Source of the DNA: an uncultured Ruminococcus sp.
GTDB taxonomy: Bacteria; Bacillota; Clostridia; Monoglobales; Monoglobaceae
Direction of reading: 5' to 3'
Length of the DNA stretch: 36,436 nucleotides
Assembly: GCA_902791425.1 (NCBI GenBank)
Contig: CADAVS010000005.1
Span: 1-36,436, forward strand
Part shown: piece after piece, positions 1 through 6,283 of the stretch
Position numbering within the stretch: the stretch's first letter is position 1
How the letters are laid out: each line of letters starts with the position of its first letter
Notes under the pieces: generated by a model
Databases searched by the model: none
What the model was told of the DNA's origin: nothing
Seen by the model: only the letters and a program-made list of their open reading frames with translations
Made by a program: the position numbers and the translations under genes

Positions 1-900
1 ACCACGTTTACCTTCAATAGATGTAAGAAGTGCAGTTTCCTCACCGCATACGAAAGCACCTGCACCGAGGCGAAGCTCTAAGTCGAATGAGAAGTCTGTA
101 CCGAATATATTGTTACCCAGCAAGCCATATTCCTTTGCCTGCTTGATAGCTATGTTAAGTCTTTCTACTGCGATAGGATACTCAGCACGAATATAAATAA
201 AGCCCTGATTTGCTCCTACTGCATAAGCGGCAATAGCCATTGCCTCAATAACGCTGTGAGGGTCGCCCTCCAGCACACTTCTGTCCATAAATGCACCCGG
301 GTCACCTTCGTCGGCGTTACACGCAACATACTTTTGGTCGCCCTCTGCCTTTGCGGTGAAGTCCCACTTCATACCTGTCGGGAAGCCTGCACCGCCGCGG
401 CCTCTGAGGCCTGATGCCTTAATTGTTTCTATGACCTGTTCGGGTGTCATTTCGGTAAGAACCTTACCAAGTGCCTTATATCCGTCAAATGCGATATACT
501 CGTCTATATTTTCAGGGTCGATAACACCGCAGTTACGGAGGGCAACTCTCTTTTGTTTCTTATAGAAATTAACCTCATTCAGGCTCTTAATCTCTTCGTT
601 CTCTGTGACTGTTTCATCATAGAGAAGTCTTTTTACTATACGTCCCTTTAACAGATGCTCTTCTACGATTTCGTCAACATCGTCAACGGTTACCTTGCTG
701 TAAAAAGCACCTTCGGGATAAACTACCATAATTGGTCCCAGTGCACAAAGACCAAAACAGCCTGTCTGCACAACTTTTACTTCCTTATCAAGACCTTCGT
801 CCTTGATTTTAGCCTCCATCTTTGCGGCAATCTGATCGCTTTTTGAAGACGTACAACCTGTACCGCCGCAAATGAGGACGTGACTTCTGGCTATATCCAT
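1..900 (-). CDS. hndC: NAD(P)-linked [FeFe] hydrogenase flavoprotein subunit HndC (NuoF-like), 5' part only
   Basis: The NuoF-like diaphorase subunit passes electrons between NAD(P)H and the Fe-S chain of a cytoplasmic [FeFe] hydrogenase complex. The 300 visible codons run from the ATG at 900 to the window edge, about half of the usual ~600-residue protein. The N-terminus is a thioredoxin-like [2Fe-2S] domain with C11, C16, C48 and C52. The FMN-binding segment GLRGRGGAGFPTGMKW lies near residues 164-179, and the NuoF motif GAGAFVCGEETALL is just before the window edge. An AAAGGA ribosome binding site precedes the ATG. It follows hndA, an ATPase gene and hndB in one operon; the catalytic subunit (hndD) would be expected beyond the edge. 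Family assignment is secure; NAD versus NADP preference, or electron bifurcation with ferredoxin, cannot be decided from sequence. Confidence 0.93.
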   Translation of the reverse strand, partial: MDIARSHVLICGGTGCTSSKSDQIAAKMEAKIKDEGLDKEVKVVQTGCFGLCALGPIMVVYPEGAFYSKVTVDDVDEIVEEHLLKGRIVKRLLYDETVTENEEIKSLNEVNFYKKQKRVALRNCGVIDPENIDEYIAFDGYKALGKVLTEMTPEQVIETIKASGLRGRGGAGFPTGMKWDFTAKAEGDQKYVACNADEGDPGAFMDRSVLEGDPHSVIEAMAIAAYAVGANQGFIYIRAEYPIAVERLNIAIKQAKEYGLLGNNIFGTDFSFDLELRLGAGAFVCGEETALLTSIEGKRG

Positions 901-935
901 TTAATATCAATTCCTTTCTGTTATATCACCCTAAT

Positions 936-1313
936 CTATTCGTTAGCACCTATTGTATATTCAGCAACAACCTTATCATTTACAATATGTTCGGCAACAA
1001 CCTTTGCCGCCTTATCCGCCGTCATTTTAACGTATGTAACCTTTTCCTCGCCCGGCTTATAAACCTCAACGATAGGCTCAAGACGGCACATACCGATACA
1101 TCCTGTCTGTGCAATGGTTACATTTGCAAGCTTACGCTTTGCAACCTCTTCCATAAACGCATTCATAACAGGACGTGCACCTGCGGCAATACCGCAAGTA
1201 GCCATACCGACAACTATACGAATTTCGTCTTCGCCCTCTTTTCTGAGAGTAACCTTTTCAAGCATTTGATTTCTTATTGCTTCAAGATCTGCTAAGCTTT
1301 TCATATCTTTCAA
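936..1313 (-). CDS. hndB: Thioredoxin-like [2Fe-2S] ferredoxin subunit HndB
   Basis: A 125-residue thioredoxin-fold ferredoxin of the type encoded between hndA and hndC in NADP-reducing hydrogenase operons. Visible cysteines are C40 (MATCGIAAGA), C72 and C76 (TGCIGMC). The second cysteine of the usual CX4C pair is absent: the equivalent place is Gly/Ala, and there are no other cysteines. The [2Fe-2S] cluster therefore either uses another ligand or is not bound. The gene lies 33 nt after the ATPase gene and 35 nt before hndC, in the same direction. The length fits the family. Its exact role in the complex is not known to me; an electron-transfer or assembly role is inferred from synteny. Confidence 0.88.
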   Translation of the reverse strand: MKDMKSLADLEAIRNQMLEKVTLRKEGEDEIRIVVGMATCGIAAGARPVMNAFMEEVAKRKLANVTIAQTGCIGMCRLEPIVEVYKPGEEKVTYVKMTADKAAKVVAEHIVNDKVVAEYTIGANE

Positions 1314-1346
1314 ACTCCTTTCGCTGTTTTATTTAAAATAGGTAAA

Positions 1347-1889
1347 TTATGAATAAAGTTCCGACTCATTTTCTTTCAGAAAATCACTCAGCCACAGAAT
1401 AACCTCAGGCTGTGTCAGCGACACACCTCCGAGAATTTCTTTTATCTCACGTGTGTCAAACTTAAATTCCTTGCCGTCTACCTTGTGGGAAAATAAAAAA
1501 TCCACATTTTCATACGAAGTGATAACCCCAAGCATTGTTTCGGCAACATTCCCAAGAGGCTGCCTGTCAATGTGACTGTAACCGAAATACGCTGTAATTT
1601 CGGTACCAACCCCCTCCTTTGAGGTCAGTTCGATTTTTCCGCCCGTGTTCTCAGCAGCATTTTTAAGAAGGGGTATTCCCATACCGACCTTTCTCGTTGT
1701 TCTGCCGGTAACAAAGGGGTCTATAACAGCCTTTGCCATTTCCTCCGACATTCCCTTGCCGTTGTCCTTGACAGAAAACATCAAAACATCTTTTTTTATA
1801 TCCTCCACTATGTCGAGCTGAACAAGGTCAGCCCCTGCGACAATGGAATTTTGCATAATATCAAGAATATGTAACGATAACTCTTTCAT
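1347..1889 (-). CDS. Orphan histidine-kinase-type ATPase (HATPase_c) in hydrogenase operon
   Basis: A 180-residue soluble protein with a GHKL/HATPase_c ATP-binding fold. The N-box is LDIMQNSI near residues 9-16, G1 is DNGKGM near 42-47, and a G2-like VGMGIPLLKNAAENTGG follows. There is no HisKA dimerisation/phosphoacceptor domain, no sensor domain and no membrane segment, so it is not a complete two-component kinase. The C-terminal ~80 residues carry no motif I recognise. It starts 2 nt after the hndA stop and sits between hndA and hndB, so it is almost certainly co-translated with the hydrogenase subunits. Such ATPases recur in clostridial hydrogenase operons; the function is unknown to me, with phosphorylation-linked control of the complex or its expression as a guess. 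Confidence 0.85.
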   Translation of the reverse strand: MKELSLHILDIMQNSIVAGADLVQLDIVEDIKKDVLMFSVKDNGKGMSEEMAKAVIDPFVTGRTTRKVGMGIPLLKNAAENTGGKIELTSKEGVGTEITAYFGYSHIDRQPLGNVAETMLGVITSYENVDFLFSHKVDGKEFKFDTREIKEILGGVSLTQPEVILWLSDFLKENESELYS

Positions 1890-1891
1890 TA

Positions 1892-2380
1892 TTATTCATA
1901 CTTTTTAAGTATGCCTTCAATCTCGTCTACTGTAAGTCTGCCGTAAACTTCATCATTGATTGTCATAACGGGTGCCAATCCGCAAGCACCGATACAACGT
2001 GTTGCATCAATAGAGAACTTTCCGTCAGGTGTACATTCGCCGACATCAATTCCAAGAATTTCCTTAACCTTTTCAAGAATATCGCCCGAACCTTTAACAT
2101 AGCACGCAGTTCCCAGGCACACACCTATTTGATACTTGCCCTTGGGGTTAAGAGAGAACTGAGCATAAAAGGTAACAATACCATATATCTCTGCCAAAGG
2201 AACGTTAAGACCCTCTGAGATCATTTCCTGCACCTCAACGGGAAGGTAACCGTAAATGTTCTGAGCTTCGTGAAGAACAGGAATTGTCGCCCCTTTCATT
2301 CCCTTGTGCTTTTCGATTACAGCCTTGAGTGCAGCTTCCTGCTCAGGTGTTCCGTTAAACGGAATCGTGTTTTGACTCAT
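1892..2380 (-). CDS. hndA: NAD(P)-linked hydrogenase [2Fe-2S] subunit HndA (NuoE-like)
   Basis: The NuoE/24-kDa-type subunit carries a [2Fe-2S] cluster and relays electrons between the NuoF-like flavoprotein and the hydrogenase subunit. The protein has 162 residues, typical of the family. The N-terminal helical region is followed by the thioredoxin-fold cluster site with C88, C93, C129 and C133, the canonical CX4C...CX3C pattern (VCLGTACY and CIGACGLAPV). The ATG at 2380 has an ideal ACAGGAGG site upstream. It is the first gene of the hydrogenase structural set, 187 nt downstream of the PHP gene, and is followed after 2 nt by the HATPase gene. Assignment is secure; co-factor preference is not visible. 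Confidence 0.94.
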   Translation of the reverse strand: MSQNTIPFNGTPEQEAALKAVIEKHKGMKGATIPVLHEAQNIYGYLPVEVQEMISEGLNVPLAEIYGIVTFYAQFSLNPKGKYQIGVCLGTACYVKGSGDILEKVKEILGIDVGECTPDGKFSIDATRCIGACGLAPVMTINDEVYGRLTVDEIEGILKKYE

Positions 2381-2567
2381 TTTTTCAAACCTCCTGTAAA
2401 TATTGAAATCAATACCGCCTCGCCTAATACAAGCAGTATATAATTTTCTGTTTTTATTATTAAATCTTAAAACATAAAAAGAGCAGATATATCCTAAACA
2501 AATATAAATTCCTTATATCCGCCACGATATATCTCTTACCTATTATACTATATGTTAATTCAAAAAT
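2381..2567 (-). promoter_or_regulatory. Leader of the hnd genes with hairpin and T-tract
   Basis: This AT-rich gap separates the sensory cluster from hndA. On the minus strand it holds a TATAAT-like box (plus 2542-2547, just after the PHP stop) without a convincing -35. It also holds an inverted repeat pairing AGATATATC (plus 2485-2493) with GATATATCT (2526-2534), with a second hairpin inside (2502-2507 with 2513-2518). In the transcribed direction the outer hairpin is closely followed by CTCTTTTTATG, so it resembles an attenuator or weak terminator. No Rex-type TTGTTAA palindrome was found. The regulatory reading is inference. Confidence 0.4.
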
Positions 2568-3281
2568 CTATAAATTTCTAATTTTTTTGCCCGACAATTT
2601 CGATAAAATTTCATCAATATTTTTGTCGGAAATATCCAAATCATATGTTTTTTCAGAGATATCCCACAGATAATGAGCATCAGAGCTTGTTACTATATCA
2701 TAATCAGAATATTCAGGCTCCATTTTCGCACGATTTTTTGCCGTAATCTCAACTGTGGTAAAATTCAAATCAGGCGGAATAAAACCTAAGTTTGACAGCA
2801 CACTGTAGCTTGACCTGTCAATATGGGCAGGATATACAACTCCTCCCAAGTCTTTAACATTATTTACAACCGAATATATGTCAAGTCCTGTTGCCGTCAC
2901 CAACAGATTAGGCTCCTCGCCGATAATTTCATCATTCTCGTCCATATAATATTGATTTCCAAATATATCAATCTTATTTTCCACAGGAATACTATTCTTG
3001 CGTATTATCCGCTCCATTTCTTCGGCGGACTCTATATCAGGGAAGAGGCTCACCATATGAACCTCCTCCGCCGTTTCTATTTCCATACCCGGTATTACGA
3101 TAATCTTATTATCTGCAACCTTCATAGCCGCCCTGACATTACCGCAGGCATTGTGGTCGGTTATGGCAATTACATCAAGTCCTTTTAATATTGACATATT
3201 GACAATATTATTCGGCGTCATATCATTATCACCGCAGGGCGACAATGCCGAATGTATGTGCAAATCATAATAAATTTTCAT
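2568..3281 (-). CDS. PHP-domain phosphoesterase
   Basis: A 237-residue PHP (polymerase and histidinol phosphatase) domain protein, a metal-dependent phosphoesterase fold. Metal ligands are visible in order: H8 and H10 (DLHIHS), D42-H43 (ITDHNACG), E67 (MEIET), H75, the YPAHIDRS motif and a C-terminal SSDAHYL motif. It covers a single domain with no polymerase or nuclease partner. The ATG overlaps the stop of the upstream DRTGG gene by 4 nt (ATGA), so the two are translationally coupled. The substrate is unknown. Its position at the end of a putative H2-sensing cluster suggests it hydrolyses a nucleotide or phospho-ester signal, but that is inference. Confidence 0.88.
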   Translation of the reverse strand: MKIYYDLHIHSALSPCGDNDMTPNNIVNMSILKGLDVIAITDHNACGNVRAAMKVADNKIIVIPGMEIETAEEVHMVSLFPDIESAEEMERIIRKNSIPVENKIDIFGNQYYMDENDEIIGEEPNLLVTATGLDIYSVVNNVKDLGGVVYPAHIDRSSYSVLSNLGFIPPDLNFTTVEITAKNRAKMEPEYSDYDIVTSSDAHYLWDISEKTYDLDISDKNIDEILSKLSGKKIRNL

Positions 3282-3610
3282 ATTCCCGACTCCGCAAGTC
3301 CTTTTGCAATTTCATAGGCAGACATCTCGGTTGAAAATATGGTTATTCCCTCCGCCTCCGCCTTTTTGGCTGTGTTCTCGTCAGGCTCAAAACCGTCGGC
3401 TATAATAACACAAGCAGCATCGCCAAGGGAAGCTACCGCAGCAATATTTATGTTTGTTTGAATGGTAATCCACACTGTTCCCTCTTTAACTCTCGCCATT
3501 GCAAGACTCAACAAATCTCCTATGTAACATCCTGTCACTTCGTTTTCGTATCCGCCTTCACCTGTTGCACTTACAAGCTGCAATTTATCAGCAAGCTCTC
3601 TAACATTCAT
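3278..3610 (-). CDS. Stand-alone DRTGG-domain protein (second copy)
   Basis: A 110-residue protein that is essentially one DRTGG domain, the module otherwise found next to CBS domains, in phosphotransacetylases and in HPr-kinase-related proteins. It starts MNVRELADKLQL and keeps the alternating beta/alpha pattern with the late segment IADGFEPDENTAKKAEAEGITIFSTEMSAYEIAKGL, the part most alike to the first copy at 5528-5890 (there RGKVPSQEIIDFAKARGMIIMTTELAMY). No catalytic domain is attached. It lies 18 nt after the hydrogenase-like gene and overlaps the PHP gene by 4 nt. A ligand-binding or protein-interaction role in the cluster is inferred; the ligand is unknown. Confidence 0.83.
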   Translation of the reverse strand: MNVRELADKLQLVSATGEGGYENEVTGCYIGDLLSLAMARVKEGTVWITIQTNINIAAVASLGDAACVIIADGFEPDENTAKKAEAEGITIFSTEMSAYEIAKGLAESGI

Positions 3611-3628
3611 ACCGATACACTCCCATTT

Positions 3629-4900
3629 TTAATTTTCACTATTATTTTCACGCATAAGTCTGCTGTATTTCTCACGTAGCTTAAATATACAATCGTCTTC
3701 GCTGGCATAACCTCTGACGATATCCTCAGCCAAGGTCCGACAGCTTGGCGAACCGCAGGAGCCGCAATCCAACCCCGGCAACTTATCAACTATTTCTTCT
3801 ATTCTTATTGCCATCTGCATTGCAACATTAATGTCATCATTCAACTTCATAACAGGGCTGTACGCAGGCGGTCCGTCCCACATTCTCTCAACACAGTTGT
3901 CTACGCCTCCTGCTTCATCAGGCATCTTCTTGCAAATTCTCTCAATTCTCGCTCTTGCAACAAAGCTGTTTTCTGCCGTCAACGGTCCTCCCACACAGCC
4001 GCCGGGGCACGCCAAAGCCTCTACATAATCTGTGTTCGGCAGTTTGCCGTCCTCGATATCCTCAAGCAGTTTTATTACATTGTGTATTCCGTCAACCGCA
4101 ACACATCTCGGTGCCTCTGTGGCTTGTGCTTCTCCTCCGCTGGTCGCCCACAAGGTACCTACACTTCCCGCGTGGGAAATATCTTTGACCTCATTGATTA
4201 TACTAATTTTTTGGGCAAGCTTTAAATATGTATCCTTTATGGAAATTACACCGTCAACATTGGATTTTTTAACAATTCTCTCGTCCTTAACAGCCGTCGC
4301 CTTTGCGGCACAAGGACTGATAAAGAAAATTCCTATTTCCTCAGGCTTTAATCCCGTTTTATTAACTGCCTCAATCCTTGCCGCCTCAGCAGAAACCTCC
4401 ATAGGTGACTTGAGTGGAATTATATTCTGAATTAAGTCGGGAAAACGCACCGCAATCAGCTTGCAAACAGCAGGGCAAGCCGACGAAATCGCAGGTTTTT
4501 GCAGTTTGTTCTCCTTCAGCAGCTCTCTCGTCTTTCGGGATATTTCCTGTGCACCCACAGCAACCTCAAAAACGTCATCAAAGCCTATATCCGTCAACGC
4601 CGTCAATATAGTGTTGCAATCCTCCGCCTTAGTAAACTGTCCTAAAAACGCAGGTGCAACCAATGCTATTTTATACTTAAATTTATCAAGTATATCAAAT
4701 TTATCCGTGGCCGCCTTTTTTGCGTGATACGGGCAAACACGAATACACTCTCCGCAATCAATACAGCGTTCCTTTAAAATTTTAGCCTTTCCCTGCTGTA
4801 TACGTATTGCATAAGTCGGGCACTGTTTAAGACAATTTGTGCAGCCCTTGCACAAATCCCTTTCAAGCATAACCGAATGCCAATATTTTTCATTCGCCAC
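3629..4900 (-). CDS. Putative sensory [FeFe] hydrogenase (HydS-like, group C/D type)
   Basis: A 423-residue iron-hydrogenase-fold protein. The N-terminus has two [4Fe-4S] ferredoxin motifs (C17, C20, C23, C27 and C46, C49, C52, C56). The H-cluster domain shows L1 SSACPAV with ligand C142, L2 SPCAAK with C197, and L3 ALACPGGC with C298 and C302. Catalytic hydrogenases have Cys-Cys in L1; here the proton-transfer position is A141, as reported for sensory enzymes. A C-terminal four-cysteine FeS domain follows (C379, C382, C387, C404), and no PAS domain is present. The GTG start at 4900 has an AGGAGGGG site. Neighbours are DRTGG, HATPase and PHP genes, not maturases. H2 or redox sensing is inferred from these features. 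Confidence 0.88.
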   Translation of the reverse strand: MANEKYWHSVMLERDLCKGCTNCLKQCPTYAIRIQQGKAKILKERCIDCGECIRVCPYHAKKAATDKFDILDKFKYKIALVAPAFLGQFTKAEDCNTILTALTDIGFDDVFEVAVGAQEISRKTRELLKENKLQKPAISSACPAVCKLIAVRFPDLIQNIIPLKSPMEVSAEAARIEAVNKTGLKPEEIGIFFISPCAAKATAVKDERIVKKSNVDGVISIKDTYLKLAQKISIINEVKDISHAGSVGTLWATSGGEAQATEAPRCVAVDGIHNVIKLLEDIEDGKLPNTDYVEALACPGGCVGGPLTAENSFVARARIERICKKMPDEAGGVDNCVERMWDGPPAYSPVMKLNDDINVAMQMAIRIEEIVDKLPGLDCGSCGSPSCRTLAEDIVRGYASEDDCIFKLREKYSRLMRENNSEN

Positions 4901-4984
4901 TTGGTACCCCTCCTGTCAATATTACATATTTTTATTGTTTACAAAACGTGAAACCTCCATAACAGTATAGCACATAATACCAAA

Positions 4985-5062
4985 CCGAAATAATTTTATT
5001 GAATAATTGCCCTTCGCCCATACAGTTGCCAAGCCCAACTGCATTGATAAAAATTATTTCGG
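4985..5062. repeat. 78-bp inverted-ended repeat, copy 1
   Basis: A small repeat in the 209-nt gap between the RsbW-like gene and the hydrogenase-like gene. The ends are a 13-bp inverted repeat, CCGAAATAATTTT (4985-4997) and its complement (5050-5062). Inside is a hairpin CAGTTG-CCAAGCC-CAACTG. The reverse complement matches copy 2 at 6075-6158 over its whole length, including the identical hairpin and the AT-rich ends. The rest of the gap (4901-4984, 5063-5109) shows only the ribosome binding site of the hydrogenase gene and no clear promoter. Confidence 0.75.
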
Positions 5063-5109
5063 ATTTTGCAGAACATTCTCCACAGCTCACAATCGCCTAA
5101 TATTATACT

Positions 5110-5535
5110 CTATTTCACGTTAATAACCAAATCTATGGTCGTTCCCTCACCTATAACCGTGTCTATCTTCATACTGTCAGAGTTGCTTTTAATATTGGGC
5201 AAGCCCATTCCTGCACCAAATCCCAACTCACGTATCTCGTTGGATGCAGTTGAATACCCCTCTTGCATAGCCTTTTCAATATCGGGTATTCCGGGTCCCT
5301 TGTCCGCAAATACAATATGAATTTTCTCAGGCGTAATCTCAACATCTATATAGCCGCCGTCTGCGTGTATAACCATATTAATCTCCGCCTCATACATAGC
5401 AATCGCAACTCTGCGGATTACCTCAGGAGGAAGTCCCAACTGACGCAGACGCTTTTTGACATTTGCCGAGGTAGCACCTGCCAAGGTAAAATCCTGACCG
5501 TCTACATCATAGTGAAGTTTAATTGTATCAGCCAA
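5110..5535 (-). CDS. RsbW/RsbT-like serine-kinase-type ATPase
   Basis: A 141-residue single-domain GHKL ATPase like anti-sigma factor kinases. The N-box is YEAEINMVIHA, G1 is DKGPGI and the lid/G2 region GFGAGMGLPNIKSN; no other domain is attached. I chose the TTG at 5535 (protein begins MADTIKLHYD) because AAAGGCGG lies about 10 nt upstream. A longer reading back to 5604 would run far into the DRTGG gene in another frame. The chosen start overlaps the upstream stop by 8 nt. In this cluster it may phosphorylate or partner-switch with another protein, but no anti-anti-sigma (STAS) or sigma gene is nearby, so the target is unknown. Confidence 0.87.
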   Translation of the reverse strand: MADTIKLHYDVDGQDFTLAGATSANVKKRLRQLGLPPEVIRRVAIAMYEAEINMVIHADGGYIDVEITPEKIHIVFADKGPGIPDIEKAMQEGYSTASNEIRELGFGAGMGLPNIKSNSDSMKIDTVIGEGTTIDLVINVK

Positions 5536-5890
5536 GCTTAACCGCCGCCTTTCTGCTTTGCAAGCCGTTTGAATATAACAATCCGCACGACACATACATA
5601 GCAAGCTCGGTTGTCATTATAATCATACCACGTGCTTTTGCAAAATCAATAATTTCCTGACTTGGCACCTTTCCTCTGACAAAGACCACCGCCTCAATGT
5701 CCATCATTTCAGCAGTTCTCAAAACCTGTAAATTCTGCAATCCCGTCAGCAACAACGCACGTTCCTTTACAAAAGCGAGAACATCGCTCATCAAATCGCT
5801 TCCACAGGCTTCATTTACCTCTACATCAAGCATATCTTCACCGGCATATACTTCCGCATTCAACAGTTCCTTAACCTCCGAAAGTTTCAC
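5528..5890 (-). CDS. Stand-alone DRTGG-domain protein (first gene of sensory cluster)
   Basis: A roughly 120-residue protein made of a single DRTGG domain (KLSEVKELLNAEVYAG at the N-terminus, later VVFVRGKVPSQEIIDFAK and MIIMTTELAMY). I chose the GTG at 5890 (MKLSEVKELL) because GAAAGG sits about 9 nt upstream; the ATG at 5899 directly abuts that site. It is the first gene after the promoter at 5935-5963 and overlaps the ATPase gene by 8 nt. It is a distant paralogue of the protein at 3278-3610. DRTGG domains are regulatory modules of unknown ligand; what it senses is not visible. Confidence 0.85.
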   Translation of the reverse strand: MKLSEVKELLNAEVYAGEDMLDVEVNEACGSDLMSDVLAFVKERALLLTGLQNLQVLRTAEMMDIEAVVFVRGKVPSQEIIDFAKARGMIIMTTELAMYVSCGLLYSNGLQSRKAAVKLG

Positions 5891-5934
5891 AAAAATCATC
5901 CTTTCACTTGTCGCTTTTTTATTTTATTAACCTT

Positions 5935-5963
5935 AGAATATCACACAATTTAATAATTTGCAA
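5935..5963 (-). promoter_or_regulatory. Promoter of the DRTGG-ATPase-hydrogenase cluster
   Basis: On the minus strand TTGCAA (plus 5958-5963) and TATTCT (5935-5940) are separated by exactly 17 nt, about 45 nt upstream of the GTG start at 5890. It is the only good sigma-A-type pair seen upstream of the cluster. It stands back-to-back with the csaB promoter at 5992-6020. Confidence 0.6.
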
Positions 5964-5991
5964 CAAAAATATTAGTTTTTTATTTATTTTC

Positions 5992-6020
5992 TTGACAGTT
6001 TTTCACAAGTAGGGTAAAAT
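5992..6020 (+). promoter_or_regulatory. Promoter of the glycosyltransferase/CsaB fusion gene
   Basis: TTGACA (5992-5997), a 17-nt spacer and TAAAAT (6015-6020) make a near-consensus sigma-A promoter. The predicted leader to the ATG at 6284 is about 257 nt and contains repeat copy 2. The rest of the gap 5891-6283 has no gene or other feature I can support. Confidence 0.7.
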
Positions 6021-6074
6021 ACATAATAATATAGTGTAACTATAGACGTTTGTAAATTCGGAAAGCTCTCTGTA

Positions 6075-6158
6075 AAATTCAAAATAATTTTTCATCGCAG
6101 TTGGGCTTGGCAACTGTTTGAGCTTCGGGCAACTATTAAATAAAATTATTTTGAATTT
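6075..6158. repeat. 84-bp inverted-ended repeat, copy 2
   Basis: The ends are a perfect 17-bp inverted repeat, AAATTCAAAATAATTTT (6075-6091) and its complement (6142-6158). Inside, GCAGTTGGGCTTGGCAACTG forms the same 6-bp hairpin with 7-nt loop as copy 1 in opposite orientation. The terminal arms differ from copy 1 on both sides in matching fashion (CCGAAAT versus TCAAAAT), so pairing is kept. It lies in the leader of the csaB-fusion gene. It may be a MITE-like element or a structured RNA. Confidence 0.75.
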
Positions 6159-6283
6159 GTAGTATGTACAATCCTTTTATGAAATTTCACGTTTTACAAA
6201 CAGCTAAATATAACATAGCCCTGCGGATAAGAGAAAACCAATTATTATTTGTGCCGATGCAGGGCGGCGGAACGGAGATTACT

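Noticed and set aside
356-1062. Plus-strand open frames over the hnd genes
   Set aside because: They are antisense shadows of hndC and hndB without ribosome binding sites or recognisable families; the same holds for most other short frames across the window.
5110-5604. Longer start of the RsbW-like gene at 5604
   Set aside because: The extra residues are read inside the DRTGG gene, are rich in Cys and Arg unlike the family, and a ribosome binding site fits the TTG at 5535.
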